Shown piece after piece: positions 24,547 to 33,240 of a stretch of DNA of 64,000 nucleotides. The position numbers and the translations under genes were made by a program. A model generated the notes under the pieces. The model was not told the DNA's origin. It did not search any database and saw only the letters and a program-made list of their open reading frames with translations. This DNA comes from RYN-230 sp963829725 (GTDB lineage Bacteria > Actinomycetota > Actinomycetes > Streptosporangiales > Streptosporangiaceae): the NCBI GenBank assembly GCA_963829725.1, contig CAWHJW010000019.1:62001-126000 (forward strand), given 5' to 3'. The first letter of the stretch is position 1. Each line of letters opens with the position of its first letter.

Positions 24547-24959
24547 GACCATCCTCCAAGGGCTCCGCCAGGCAGCGGGCCAGCGTCGCACTCGCCCGGC
24601 TGCCCGGTCCCGCCCCCATTCTTCCCCCCGGCAGGCGCGGCCCACGGCCAGGTCCTCCGCCCGCGCAAAATATCCGCATCTGCGTGGCCCGAGGGGCGTG
24701 GCGCGGCCCCATCCACCTGGTCTGTCTCGCTGCCTGCCAGGTCTTGGCGGCGCCTGACGGGGCAGGATTCCTGGGTGTGGCCGGCGATGTCGTGTGGTGG
24801 CCGCAGCGGCGGGGGCCAGCCGCGAACGGGTAGCCGTCGTCAGCGTCTCCCCTAACACCCGGGAACTGACCGGGTTGCTGCCGTGGTCGCTGCGCAAGAT
24901 CGTGAACTGGCCGCGGCTGGAGATCGTGATCGTTGATCTGGGTCCTGGATTCTGACGTC
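24547..24959. other. No intact gene; possible short coding remnant
   Basis: A plus-strand frame ends at about 24955 with VSPNTRELTGLLPWSLRKIV and WPRLEIVIVDLGPGF, which looks like the C-terminus of something, but it has no start or family match. The rest shows only shadow frames. Confidence 0.3.
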
Positions 24960-25262
24960 GTCGCCGGGACGCCCCGAGGGCAGGTCGGCATTCGCGGCAG
25001 CCAGCGGACGGCCGGCGACCTCCAGCGCGCCAGCCGCCTCGCGGCACAGGCGGGCGGCCTCGGTGACGTCGTCCTCGCCGAGCAGCCGGGCTAGCGCCGC
25101 GCGAGCCCCCTGCGCGCGGGCCCGCAGCACGCTGGCGGGGTCAGCCAGCTCCCATACCTGCGGAAGGGCCCGGGTCACCATCGGGCGGGCGAAGCCGAAG
25201 AACGCCGCATACACCGGAGCCGGCCCGACCGGGCCCAGCGGGGCGGCACGGCCGGCGAGGGG
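24960..25262 (-). pseudogene. Fragment of an SCO6745-like gene
   Basis: One minus-strand frame reads AGRAAPLGPVGPAPVYAAFF, then MVTRALPQVWELADPASVL and EVAGRPLAAANADLP. This matches the central part of the SCO6745 family as I remember it (GRAAPLGPVGP... VARALPAAW... GRPLFAANAALP). Both the N-terminal and C-terminal parts are missing, so it is a truncated remnant. Confidence 0.5.
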
Positions 25263-25344
25263 TCGTCCGGGAATCCCGTCCCGCCGACACTACCTGGGAC
25301 CATCCCGGGCTTACCGCGCCGACGATGGCGGTTATGATCGCGGC

Positions 25345-25696
25345 GTGATCACGGGCATGCACGCGATCGTTTTCTCCCCGGCCGCGGCGAAGGTTCGCGC
25401 TTTCTTCGCCGACGTGCTGGGCTTGTCGTCGGTCGATGCCGGCGGTGGCTGGCTCATCTTCGCCCTGCCGCCTGCCGAGCTTAGCTGTGCATCCAGCTGA
25501 CGGTCACAGCCGCCATGAGCTTTACCTGATGTGTGACGACATCCATGCCACGCTCGCCGATTTGCGCGGCAAAGGAGTCGAAGTGGCGCGCGACGTCTCT
25601 GATCAAGGCTGGGGCCTGCTGGCCGCAATCCGCCTGCCAGACGGTGAGGAATTTCCCATCTACCAGTCCCGGCACCCATCCCCGCCCCAGCTCTGA
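25345..25696 (+). pseudogene. VOC (glyoxalase-like) gene with one frameshift
   Basis: GTG start: VITGMHAIVFSPAAAKVRAF, then FADVLGLSSVDAGGGWLIF and a stop at 25500. Continuing in the next frame from about 25485 gives AVHPADGHSRHELYLMCDD and then GWGLLAAIRLPDGEEFPIY. Joined, it is a normal VOC-length protein of about 117 residues. One indel near CTTAGCTGTG explains the break; a sequencing error cannot be excluded. Confidence 0.65.
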
Positions 25697-26087
25697 CCAG
25701 GTGCGCTTGCCCGCAGCCGGTGGCGTGCTCGCTGCTTGGTGTTCAGCCAGGTCCATGGCTTGTGAGGGCTCGGCCGATGCAGCTGAGATGAGAACGCCCG
25801 CCTCGCTGCGAAGGCGCTGCGCCCGGTCAGGGTGCCCGCTGCGCTCGTAATCGCGCGCCGCCAGCAAGCGCTCGCTGATCTCTGCCTGAGTGAAACAGCC
25901 ATCATGGCCAGCGCCACCACCACATTGGTAGCGAGCGCCAATGGGCGCCCGCTTCCGCTGGTGGTGCCCTGGTTCTCGCGGTGGTCCCGGCGACCGGCGC
26001 GAGGAACAGACGTTACGAGCTGGTGCCCTCGGAACGCCCAGGCTGTCGTCTTCATTGCGCCACTGGCCGCCGTGCTCCCGTAGCTGT

Positions 26088-27336
26088 TCAGCCGAGCGTG
26101 GTGTACTCCTCGGCGCGTGAGGAGAGGTAGCCGATCTCGGCGGGTGTCTGGGCGAGTTCGCTGGCCCGCCGGTAGGCCTGTGCGGCGGCGGTGTGACGTC
26201 CGAGTCTCGCGAGTGTGTGGCCGCGGGCGGCGTACCAATGGTGCTGGCGGGCCAGGCCGGGTTCGCTCGGCGAGGGCTTCGAGGTGGTCGAGGCCGGCCT
26301 GTGGGCCCTCATGCCAGGAGATCGCGATGGCCCGGTTGAGGGCGACGACGGGGGTCGGGGTCAGTGCGAACAGCTCGTCGTAGAGCAGGCGCACCTGGCG
26401 CCAGTCGGTCTCCTGAGCAGATGGCGCCTCGTCGTGCAACGCGGCGATTGCGGCCTGGACGGTCCAGCTGTTGGGTGGGTGGTGGCGTAGAGCCTGTGTT
26501 GTCAGCCTGGCGCCCTCGTCGATCATCGAGGTATCCCAGAGGCGACGGTCCTGGTCTTCCAGCGAGACGGCGATGCCATGGCCGTCGACCCTGGCCTGAC
26601 GTCTGGCGTCGGTGAGCAGCATGAGCGCGAGCAGGCCAGTGACCCGGGGCTCGCCGGGCATCAGCCGGTGGAGGATACGGGCGAGCCGGATGGCCTCGTC
26701 CACCAGATCGCACCGGACCAGATCGTGATGGCCGGTGGCCGCGTAGCCCTCGGTGAAGATGAGGTAGACGACGTGCAGAACCAGGCCCAGACGGCCTTCG
26801 AGCTCGTCCGGGCCGGGCACGCGGAAGGGGATGCGGCTCTGCTGGATCTTGCGCTTGCCGCGGGTGAGGCGCTGGGCCATGGTCGCCGGCGGGACGAGGA
26901 AGGCCTGTGCGATCTCAGCGGTGCTGAGGCCCGCGATGTAGCGCAGGGTGAGTCCGGTCTGCGTGTCCAGGTCGAGAGCGGGGTGACAGCACGCGAACAT
27001 GAGCTGCAACCGGTCGTCGGGGATGTGCTCGTGCTCTGGGACCGGCTCTGTGCGGCGCGCCGGATCGGCATCGGCGTGCAGAGTGGCGAGCTTCGTGGCC
27101 AACGTGGCGTCCCGCCGGATCCGGTCGAGGGCCTTGCGCCGGGCCGTGGTCGCCAGCCATGCCAGCGGCTCGCGCGGGACCCCGGAGCGTGGCCAGGTCT
27201 CTACCGCTGCCAGAAGGGCCTCAGCGGTAACCTCCTCGGCGAGGTCGAGGTCGCCGAACCGGGCCGCGAGCAGGGCCAGCAGACGGCCGCGCTCCTCCCG
27301 GAACACTGCCTCGATCGGTTCGCCTGCCGGCCCCAT
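26088..27336 (-). pseudogene. ECF42-like RNA polymerase sigma factor with TPR-like C-terminus, frameshifted
   Basis: The sigma-2 region (EEVTAEALLAAVETWPRSG, PLAWLATTARRKALDRIRR) and sigma-4 region (LTLRYIAGLSTAEIAQAFLV) are intact, followed by the long helical extension of this group (FTEGYAATGHHDLVRCDLVD, FALTPTPVVALNRAIAIS). Near 26265 the frame breaks; the expected end (PGLARQHHWYAARGHTLARL to SRAEEYTTLG) continues in another frame to a stop at 26088. In the broken frame a long unrelated tail would be added. GAGGA precedes the ATG at 27336. The YCII gene lies 11 bases upstream, the usual partner of ECF42 factors. Confidence 0.75.
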
Positions 27337-27347
27337 CGCCTTGGTCC

Positions 27348-27701
27348 TCAGAACTCGGCGAGCGGACGCACCTCGACCCGCCCGTACTTCGCGCCCGGAC
27401 ACCTGGCCGCCCAGTCAAGCGCTGCGTCGAGGTCGGGGACGTCGATGATCTGATAGCCGCCCAGGTACTCGCGGGACTCTGCGAACGGCCCGTTGGTCAC
27501 CAGTCGCTCGCCAGCATCGCTGACCTGCACCTGGGTGGCGTCCTCAAAAGAGTGGAGCAGGCCGGAGTCAACGTGCACACCGGCCTGCCCGAGCTCCTGC
27601 TGGTACTGCATGAACTCCTCCGCCGAGGGTGCTCCGCTGCTCGGCGGCTGGGGCATGCCCTCGCCTTTGCGGAAACCCATGATCAGCAGCATGTACTTCA
27701 C
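27348..27701 (-). CDS. YCII-related (DGPF-type) protein, partner of the ECF sigma factor
   Basis: 117 residues, GTG start after GAAGGGAAGGG. VKYMLLIMGFRKGEGM at the start and RLVTNGPFAESREYLGGYQI identify the YCII/DGPF family; the usual DGPF reads NGPF here. Such proteins are regularly encoded next to ECF42 sigma factors and are thought to be functionally linked. It ends 11 bases before the sigma gene. Confidence 0.88.
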   Translation of the reverse strand: MKYMLLIMGFRKGEGMPQPPSSGAPSAEEFMQYQQELGQAGVHVDSGLLHSFEDATQVQVSDAGERLVTNGPFAESREYLGGYQIIDVPDLDAALDWAARCPGAKYGRVEVRPLAEF

Positions 27702-27972
27702 GCTAGCCCTTCCCTTCGTTCGGTGGTTCAGACTCCCGGTTAGGAGACGGTTAGAGAACCGCGCCATCGACACCAGGAACGAACAAATTCCGGGAATCCC
27801 GCGGGGTGAGTCACTCCCACCCAGCAGCACGTCCCGCTCTTGGCCGCGAGTCGTGAGGGCGCGATCTCACTCGGTTCCGTCCTCGATGTAGCTGGTGCAT
27901 GGACCGGCCATGGCCGGAAGTTCCGGCGTGCCGGCTTGATCACGGACTGAACATCCTGATCATGGTTGCATC

Positions 27973-28425
27973 GTGCCCGGTGCGCGGCGTGTCCCGCCAT
28001 CTGAGGAGGTGCCGTGGCTGCGTGCCCGGGTCGCGGAGCTGGAGTCGGACAGCGAGGTTATGGCGGCGCAGCTTGCCGCCAGGGACGCGCAGCTGGAGGC
28101 GGTGCAGGCAAGGCTGGCGGTGCTGGCAGAGCAGATCGAAGAGTTCCGCCGCCGGCTGGGCAAGGATTCGCCGGCGTCGCCGGAGCCGCCGTCCTCGGAT
28201 AGCCCGGATAAGAAGCCGGAGGCCCGGTCGCTGCGGACCCGGTCCGGGCGGAAACCGGGGCAAGCAGCCCGGCGCTCCGTCCTTCACGCCGCGCCAGTCT
28301 CCTTATCCTGATGACACGGTGACCTGCGGCCCGGCCGCGTGCGGGTCCTGCGGCGCGGGCCTCGCGGATGCTGCGGTGATCGCAGTGAAGAAGCGGCAGG
28401 TGTTCGAGGCGGCGCCTCCGCCGCC
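27973..28425 (+). mobile_element. IS66-family transposase N-terminal remnant
   Basis: The coiled-coil start (WLRARVAELESDSEVMAAQL, LEAVQARLAVLAEQIEEFRR) and RLGKDSPASPEPPSSD are typical of IS66 TnpC. After a frameshift near 28258 the next frame gives KQPGAPSFTPRQSPYPDD and the zinc-finger region CGPAACGSCGAGLA. Sequence then switches abruptly to an IS110-type transposase. No terminal inverted repeats were identified. Confidence 0.7.
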
Positions 28426-28439
28426 GGGGTGCGCGGGAA

Positions 28440-28790
28440 GGCGGCATCGCGGCTTGACCCGTTCATCACCGCCGGGATCGGCGACAGCACCCGGTTCGGG
28501 AACGCGGGCCAGCTGTGCTCCTGGGCCGGGCTGACCCCCCGTCACCGTGATTCCGACACCAAAGTGTGCCGGGGGCATGTCACCAGGCAGGGATCGCGGC
28601 TGCTGCGCTGGGCGCTGATCGAGGCCATCCAGCGCGTCCCCCGGGACAGCGTGATCGGCGGCGTCAAAGCCGCCATCATCGCCCGCCGCGGGAAGGAAGC
28701 CAAGAACATCGCCAACGTCGCCGCCGCCCGCCAGCTGCTCACCCTGGTCTTCCCACGGGATGCGCGACGGGCAGATCCGCTGCCTGACGC
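28440..28790 (+). mobile_element. IS110-family transposase C-terminal remnant
   Basis: SRLDPFITAGIGDSTRFGN, then GQLCSWAGLTPRHRDSDTK and CRGHVTRQGSRLLRWALIEA match the C-terminal transposase-20 domain with the conserved Ser region. NVAAARQLLTLVF is followed by a frame change before the usual GxRDGQIRCL end, which is readable in another frame. The DEDD catalytic N-terminus is absent. It is joined directly to the IS66 remnant. Confidence 0.7.
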
Positions 28791-28855
28791 CACCCGCCGC
28801 CCCGCCCGCGGCACAGACGGCGCGGGCGGCATGAACAGCTGTCCCTGGCCGGCGG

Positions 28856-28922
28856 CCAGGCGCGAGGCCGCCAAGCATTCTGCCCCCCGCCAGGCGCGAG
28901 GCCGCAAGCTATTCTGCCCTCC
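28856..28922. repeat. Two tandem copies of a 34-bp unit
   Basis: The unit beginning CCAGGCGCGAGGCCGC and ending near ATTCTGCCC occurs at 28856-28889 and again at 28890-28922 with a few changes. It follows the IS110 remnant. Confidence 0.65.
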
Positions 28923-29625
28923 CCCCCGGGCGGCAGGGCGCCCATCTGATTGGCCCCGCCTGACCGCTCTTCGACGCGGACCCACGGGCTCCCGTTCCCC
29001 CCGCCAGATTACCGGGCTCCCGGCCGGCCACCTCAAGGACGCTTCCGGCGCCGCCCCATGGCGGCTGGGCGGCGCCCCGGTCCTTGACCTGCCCGGCCAC
29101 TCGCCACAGACATCGGCAGCTATCGGGGAACAGGAGACGCCAGTCACGCATGCCCCCGCAACCAAAAACCCCCGTTCGAAGCCCCCTTGACACGGCCCCG
29201 CTCCTTCCGGGATGCGCCAACTAGCCGGTGGCGCCAGAAGCAAACTGCAGCCGGAGCTACCGGTAGTCCCGCCGGCCGGTAACGGGTCGTATGCCACGAC
29301 ACCGGCCGGACCCGGCATCCCCTCAACCTCGGCTCATCGAGCAGCCGGGCCAGCAACGCGTGCTTCGTCGAGCAGGTCCCTTTCCATTCGCCGATGACCC
29401 CTCCGGGGTGCGCGATCCGAGGCGGCCACAGCGGATAGCCGGCACCGCGTTCACAGCCTGGCGCAAGGATGGATTGCCGGGCAGGCCGGCCCGGACAGCG
29501 AACTGGCTGAACAGCGGGCCGGTCACCCGGGCCGTGGTAGAGCGTAGGTACCCTGCCCAGGCGGTGAACTCATCGCCCCCGGCACGTGCATGCCGGGTAG
29601 TGGCCGGTGAACGCCGGAGGATAGC
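28923..29625. other. Gene-poor stretch after the IS remnants
   Basis: Open frames exist on both strands, but none has a recognisable family, a ribosome site and sensible composition together. A minus-strand frame (29323-29600) reads DEFTAWAGYLRSTTARVTG, which may be an old coding remnant. No RNA gene was seen. Confidence 0.4.
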
Positions 29626-29949
29626 GTGAGGCCCATGAGCCACACTCCCACCGGCCTCTCGCCCGCGGTCGCCGCCCTCGGGCTTACCGGCGGGTTCCTT
29701 GTCGCGCGCCGGACCGGCCGCCGCGAACTGGGCGGTGCGCTGTTCGCCGCCGCCGGTGCCTGGTGCGCGCGGGACTGGTACCGGGCGTCCGGGCCGGCCG
29801 CCGCGGCCGGGCTGAGCGTGCTCTACGCGGCCGCGATGGGCGGCTCGCACCCGCTGGCGAAGCGCATCGGCGCGTGGCCGTCGGTCGTCGCGGTCACAGC
29901 CGTCACCGTGGCCGCCGCTGAAGTGGTGACCCGCACGGCCGCCCGCTGA
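29626..29949 (+). CDS. Small hydrophobic membrane protein, unknown
   Basis: 107 residues (GTG start five bases after GGAGG; an ATG three codons later is possible). Three to four Ala/Gly-rich hydrophobic segments: AVAALGLTGGFLVARRTG, GALFAAAGAWCARDWY, AAAGLSVLYAAAMGG and VVAVTAVTVAAAEVV. It is convergent with the aquaporin gene. Function not recognised. Confidence 0.6.
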   Translation: MRPMSHTPTGLSPAVAALGLTGGFLVARRTGRRELGGALFAAAGAWCARDWYRASGPAAAAGLSVLYAAAMGGSHPLAKRIGAWPSVVAVTAVTVAAAEVVTRTAAR

Positions 29950-30011
29950 CCGGCGGCCAGCGGAGCCGAGCAGGCCAGGTCAGGTTCGGCGTGTGATGGC
30001 GGCAACCCGGT

Positions 30012-30968
30012 CTAGGCGATGCCTGGGGGGATGACCTTGCCCTGGTCGATGTTCTCGGCCAGTTCCGCCTTGGCGGCCTGGGCGCCCTCGTCCAGCACGC
30101 CGGAGCCGGCCGCGCGGGAGATGACGTCGCCGCCGCGGCCGCGCAGCACCATCGCAAAGCCGACGGCGATCAGCGCGCCGACGGCCGGCCCGGCCAGGTA
30201 CACCCAGTAACTCGTCCAGTCACCGCTGACCAGGGCCGGGCCGAAGGACCGGGCCGGGTTCATCGACACGCCGCTGACCGGCGCCGCCCACAGCCCGGCC
30301 AGGGCGATGTAGCCGCCGACGCCGAGCGCGGCGATCGCGCCGACGTTCTGCGCCGCGGAGGCGGTACCCAGGATCACGCTCACCAGCAGCGCGGTCAGCA
30401 CGATCTCCATCAGCAGTGCCTGCCAGGGCTTGTACCCCGGGCCCGGCAGCGTCGCCCCCAGATGCTCCACGTTGCCGAAGACCCAGCGCAGGAACAGGCA
30501 GGCCAGCGTCGCGCCGGCCAGCTGGATGACGATGTAGCCCGGGACGCGCTTCCACGGGAAGTCCCCGCGCAGCGCAAACGCCATCGACACGGCCGGGTTC
30601 AGGTGCGCGCCGGAGATCGCGCCCATGAACAAGATGATCGCCGTCACCATCAGGCCCGGGGCGACTACCGCCGCCGCCAGGCTGATCTGCCCCTTCGCAT
30701 GCAGCAGCCCCCCGCCCGCCGCCGCCAGCACCAGCGCGAAGGTGCCCAGCAACTCCGAGAACAGCCGTCGCCATTCCCGGCGCGGGTCATCGAAGTCCTT
30801 ACGGTCCCCGAACTCAAGCGTGAGTATGTGGTGCGCGCGCGGGAACGTCGGCCCCAGCGACGCGGGGTCGAGCCGCGGGCCCGTTGCGCCGCTCTTGCCG
30901 TCCGCACCCGGCACGGCCCTGAGCTCCCCCGCACCGTCTCTCCCGCCCGAAGCCACGCTGTCTGTCAT
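30012..30968 (-). CDS. MIP-family channel (aquaporin / glycerol facilitator)
   Basis: About 318 residues. Both NPA boxes are present (GAHLNPAVSMAFAL and SMNPARSFGPALVSG), six helices are visible, and RLFSELLGTFALVLAAAGGG is the MIP signature. An unusually long N-terminal extension of about 75 residues precedes helix 1. The residue pattern after the second box (NPARSFGPAL) is more aquaporin than glycerol-channel like. GGGAGGG precedes the ATG at 30968; an upstream ATG lacks such a site. Confidence 0.92.
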   Translation of the reverse strand: MTDSVASGGRDGAGELRAVPGADGKSGATGPRLDPASLGPTFPRAHHILTLEFGDRKDFDDPRREWRRLFSELLGTFALVLAAAGGGLLHAKGQISLAAAVVAPGLMVTAIILFMGAISGAHLNPAVSMAFALRGDFPWKRVPGYIVIQLAGATLACLFLRWVFGNVEHLGATLPGPGYKPWQALLMEIVLTALLVSVILGTASAAQNVGAIAALGVGGYIALAGLWAAPVSGVSMNPARSFGPALVSGDWTSYWVYLAGPAVGALIAVGFAMVLRGRGGDVISRAAGSGVLDEGAQAAKAELAENIDQGKVIPPGIA

Positions 30969-31100
30969 TGCCCGGTCCCTCCCGCCAACAACACCGAGAG
31001 GCTCCGCCATGAGGACCGCGAGCCCTGACTAATTCTCCTCCCTGTTGCGCCCGCAAGCCAGGGGCGTTGGGGTGTCAGCCGGGCGAGGCGGGCGTTCGGC

Positions 31101-31259
31101 TTATTGGTGCTTCCGGTGCAGGGAGGGGAACAGCTTGCGCGCCTGGTGCGCGAGTTCCTGCTTGGCCCGCTCGCGGGCCGCGGCAAAGTAGCGGTCCGGG
31201 TCGCGCAGCATCCGCTCGGGCCGGTCGTCATGGTCGTCGATGGTGATGTGAGCCGCCAT
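31101..31259 (-). CDS. Small charged protein, unknown
   Basis: About 52 residues: MAAHITIDDHDDRPERMLRD, then DRYFAAARERAKQELAHQAR. It is hydrophilic and helical. GGAAGG lies upstream of the chosen ATG; an ATG six codons earlier is also possible. No family recognised. It lies between the aquaporin and GAF genes on the same strand. Confidence 0.5.
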   Translation of the reverse strand: MAAHITIDDHDDRPERMLRDPDRYFAAARERAKQELAHQARKLFPSLHRKHQ

Positions 31260-31333
31260 CTCCGATCCCTTCCCCATGGCCTCAGTGTCAGCCGACCCGC
31301 CGGCGGGGTCAACGGGCCGATGGTCACGTCCCG

Positions 31334-32089
31334 CTACGCTAGCGCGTCCGCCAGCAGGCCGGCCAGCAGCCGGAGCAGGGACACGTCGATCCGCCTGATC
31401 CCGCCCTTTTCTAACGTATCCACCATGAGCATGCCGAACGCGTTCTGCCCGGCAGCCACCGGAACGGCGGCAAAGGATTTGTACGTCTGCGGCGCGCTGA
31501 TGCGCCAGCCCGGCGGCGGGGCGGTATCGAGGTCCGGGCAGAACAGGTGCTGGTTCCGCCGGATCATGCCGAGGACCCGATCCCCGTCCGCGGTGCCCTC
31601 GGTGATCGGCTCCAGCAGGTCGTCCACCCGGCCGCTGTACTGGGTGGGCACCAGCATCTGCGGCTGCCCGGACGCGAACCGGAACAGGCAGGCCCGCACC
31701 CGCCCGGTGCCCACCAGGTGCGCGGCCGAGTCCACCACCATGGGGATCGCCGCCTCCCGCAGCGCTTCGCGCTGATGCTTGCTCGGTGCCGTCACCACCC
31801 GGCCGAGCTGGCGCACGATGGGGTCCAGCGCGTCGTTCATGGTCACCCGCATGGCGACGGCCGCGTCGAGCGCCAGCTGCTCCGACTGGGCCCTCATCCG
31901 CTCCTTTCGGATCTGCTCGTACGCGGGGACGCCCGCCGCCAGCACGCTCGCGGCCACCGCGCCCAGCGTCCACCATCCCCGGTCGGTCGTGGCCGCGCCC
32001 GCCTGCATCCCGGACCAGGTGGCCAGTGCGACCCCGGCCAGGCTGATGCCCGAAGTCACGTAGACCCGCACGCCGGGTGGAATCCACAT
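31334..32089 (-). CDS. Membrane protein with cytoplasmic GAF domain
   Basis: 251 residues. Two N-terminal helices (VYVTSGISLAGVALATWSGM, WWTLGAVAASVLAAGVPAY) are followed by a linker helix and a GAF-like domain from about 115 (RVRACLFRFASGQPQMLVPT, KSFAAVPVAAGQNAFGMLMVD). No catalytic output domain is attached. Probably a small sensor that works through a partner. Confidence 0.75.
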   Translation of the reverse strand: MWIPPGVRVYVTSGISLAGVALATWSGMQAGAATTDRGWWTLGAVAASVLAAGVPAYEQIRKERMRAQSEQLALDAAVAMRVTMNDALDPIVRQLGRVVTAPSKHQREALREAAIPMVVDSAAHLVGTGRVRACLFRFASGQPQMLVPTQYSGRVDDLLEPITEGTADGDRVLGMIRRNQHLFCPDLDTAPPPGWRISAPQTYKSFAAVPVAAGQNAFGMLMVDTLEKGGIRRIDVSLLRLLAGLLADALA

Positions 32090-32323
32090 GCCGGGCAGAG
32101 TAGAGGATTCCGCTATCCAGCGCGCCGCACGGCAGGCGGATTGCCCGCGGTCATCCCGGCCCTAGCACGCGTGTGCTCAAGGCGCGTATGCGAGTGAATC
32201 GCTGATCGGCAGCTTGCCGTGAAAGGCGCGTTGTCCTCCACGAGGGCGGTCATCCGGCCGCCCCGGGTCCTGCCGGCCAAGGAAAACGGTTGACAGCAGG
32301 CGTGCCATGGCAACCTTGGCAGC

Positions 32324-32927
32324 GTGACGCAGCAGCAGCTGAACCTGCTCGCCGTGGTCGGCCTCGCGGCGTGCTGGGGCGCCTTCGTGCTGACCTGGAT
32401 CGCCGGTGCGATTTACAACCAGTCACGCGCCCCGGCGGCGGAACGGACCCGACCGTGGTCCCGCGAACAGGCTGGGTCATCGTGGGCGTGGCGTGGATCG
32501 TGGTACCCAGGGCCGCCTGGAACTCCCTGGCCCTGGACCCACCGCCCTGGGTCCGCATCCTGGGCCTGGCGATCCTGCTGGCCGCTACGGCCCTCACGCT
32601 GTGGGCCAGGCTCGCGCTCGGCACGATGTGCAGCGGCGCACCTACGGTGAAGCAGCTTCGCACGAGCGGGCCGTACGGCGTGACCAGGCATCCCATCTAC
32701 ACTGGGATGCTGGGCATGATGCTCGGCTCGCTGCTGCTGGCCGGGGGCGGGCGATGGATCCTGCCCTTCCCTGTCTTCCTGGTCCTTCTTGAGATCAAGA
32801 TCCGCGTCGAGGAACAGCTCATGCTGGCCGAGTTCCTGGCGATTACCCGCGCTATCGCCAGCGGGTGCCCCAGCTGGTACCTGGCCTGCGCCCGGTCAGC
32901 AGGCGTAGCGTCACCAGCGACGAATGA
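32324..32927 (+). pseudogene. Isoprenylcysteine carboxyl methyltransferase-like gene with two frameshifts
   Basis: It starts MTQQQLNLLAVVGLAACWGA. Near 32465 the coding frame changes to GWVIVGVAWIVVPRAAWNSL and continues through the ICMT core TSGPYGVTRHPIYTGMLGMM and LEIKIRVEEQLMLAEF. Near 32836 it changes again to GDYPRYRQRVPQLVPGLRP and stops at 32927. All conserved parts exist but in three frames. Such membrane methyltransferase-like proteins modify small hydrophobic substrates. Confidence 0.65.
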
Positions 32928-33240
32928 GAACGCTCTCCTCCGCGATCCCTCCCCACGAAATTCTTTGTCAGGTCGTGGGAATACCGCTACCCCCGTCTCC
33001 TTTCGGGCCTGCGCTTTGCTGGCTACCGCATATACCAGATCACCCAGAGCCAGCCTGCAGCTTGACGCTAAAGCGAGACGGACGGCCGGGTCACGGTCTG
33101 GGCGGTAGCCGATGCCATGCCGGAGTGCCCGCGGGCGGCTTTACCGAGGCGCTGCCGCAGGTCCCGCCGCGGTGCCGGACGTTAGGCGGCTGCCGGAGCA
33201 AGCAGTCAGGGCGAGGTTCAGGGAGCGTCAGGCGAAGGCG
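32928..33240. other. Intergenic stretch, nothing recognised
   Basis: Only shadow frames are seen between the ICMT remnant and the convergent tandem-TetR gene. No clear terminator hairpin or RNA gene was found. Confidence 0.4.

Noticed and set aside
25660..27402. A 580-residue sigma factor
   Set aside because: The last part is not homologous and results from the frameshift near 26265; the family-like end lies in the neighbouring frame.
32290..33108. A single 272-residue protein in one frame for the ICMT region
   Set aside because: Its start and its last 80 residues do not match the family; the real ends are found in other frames.
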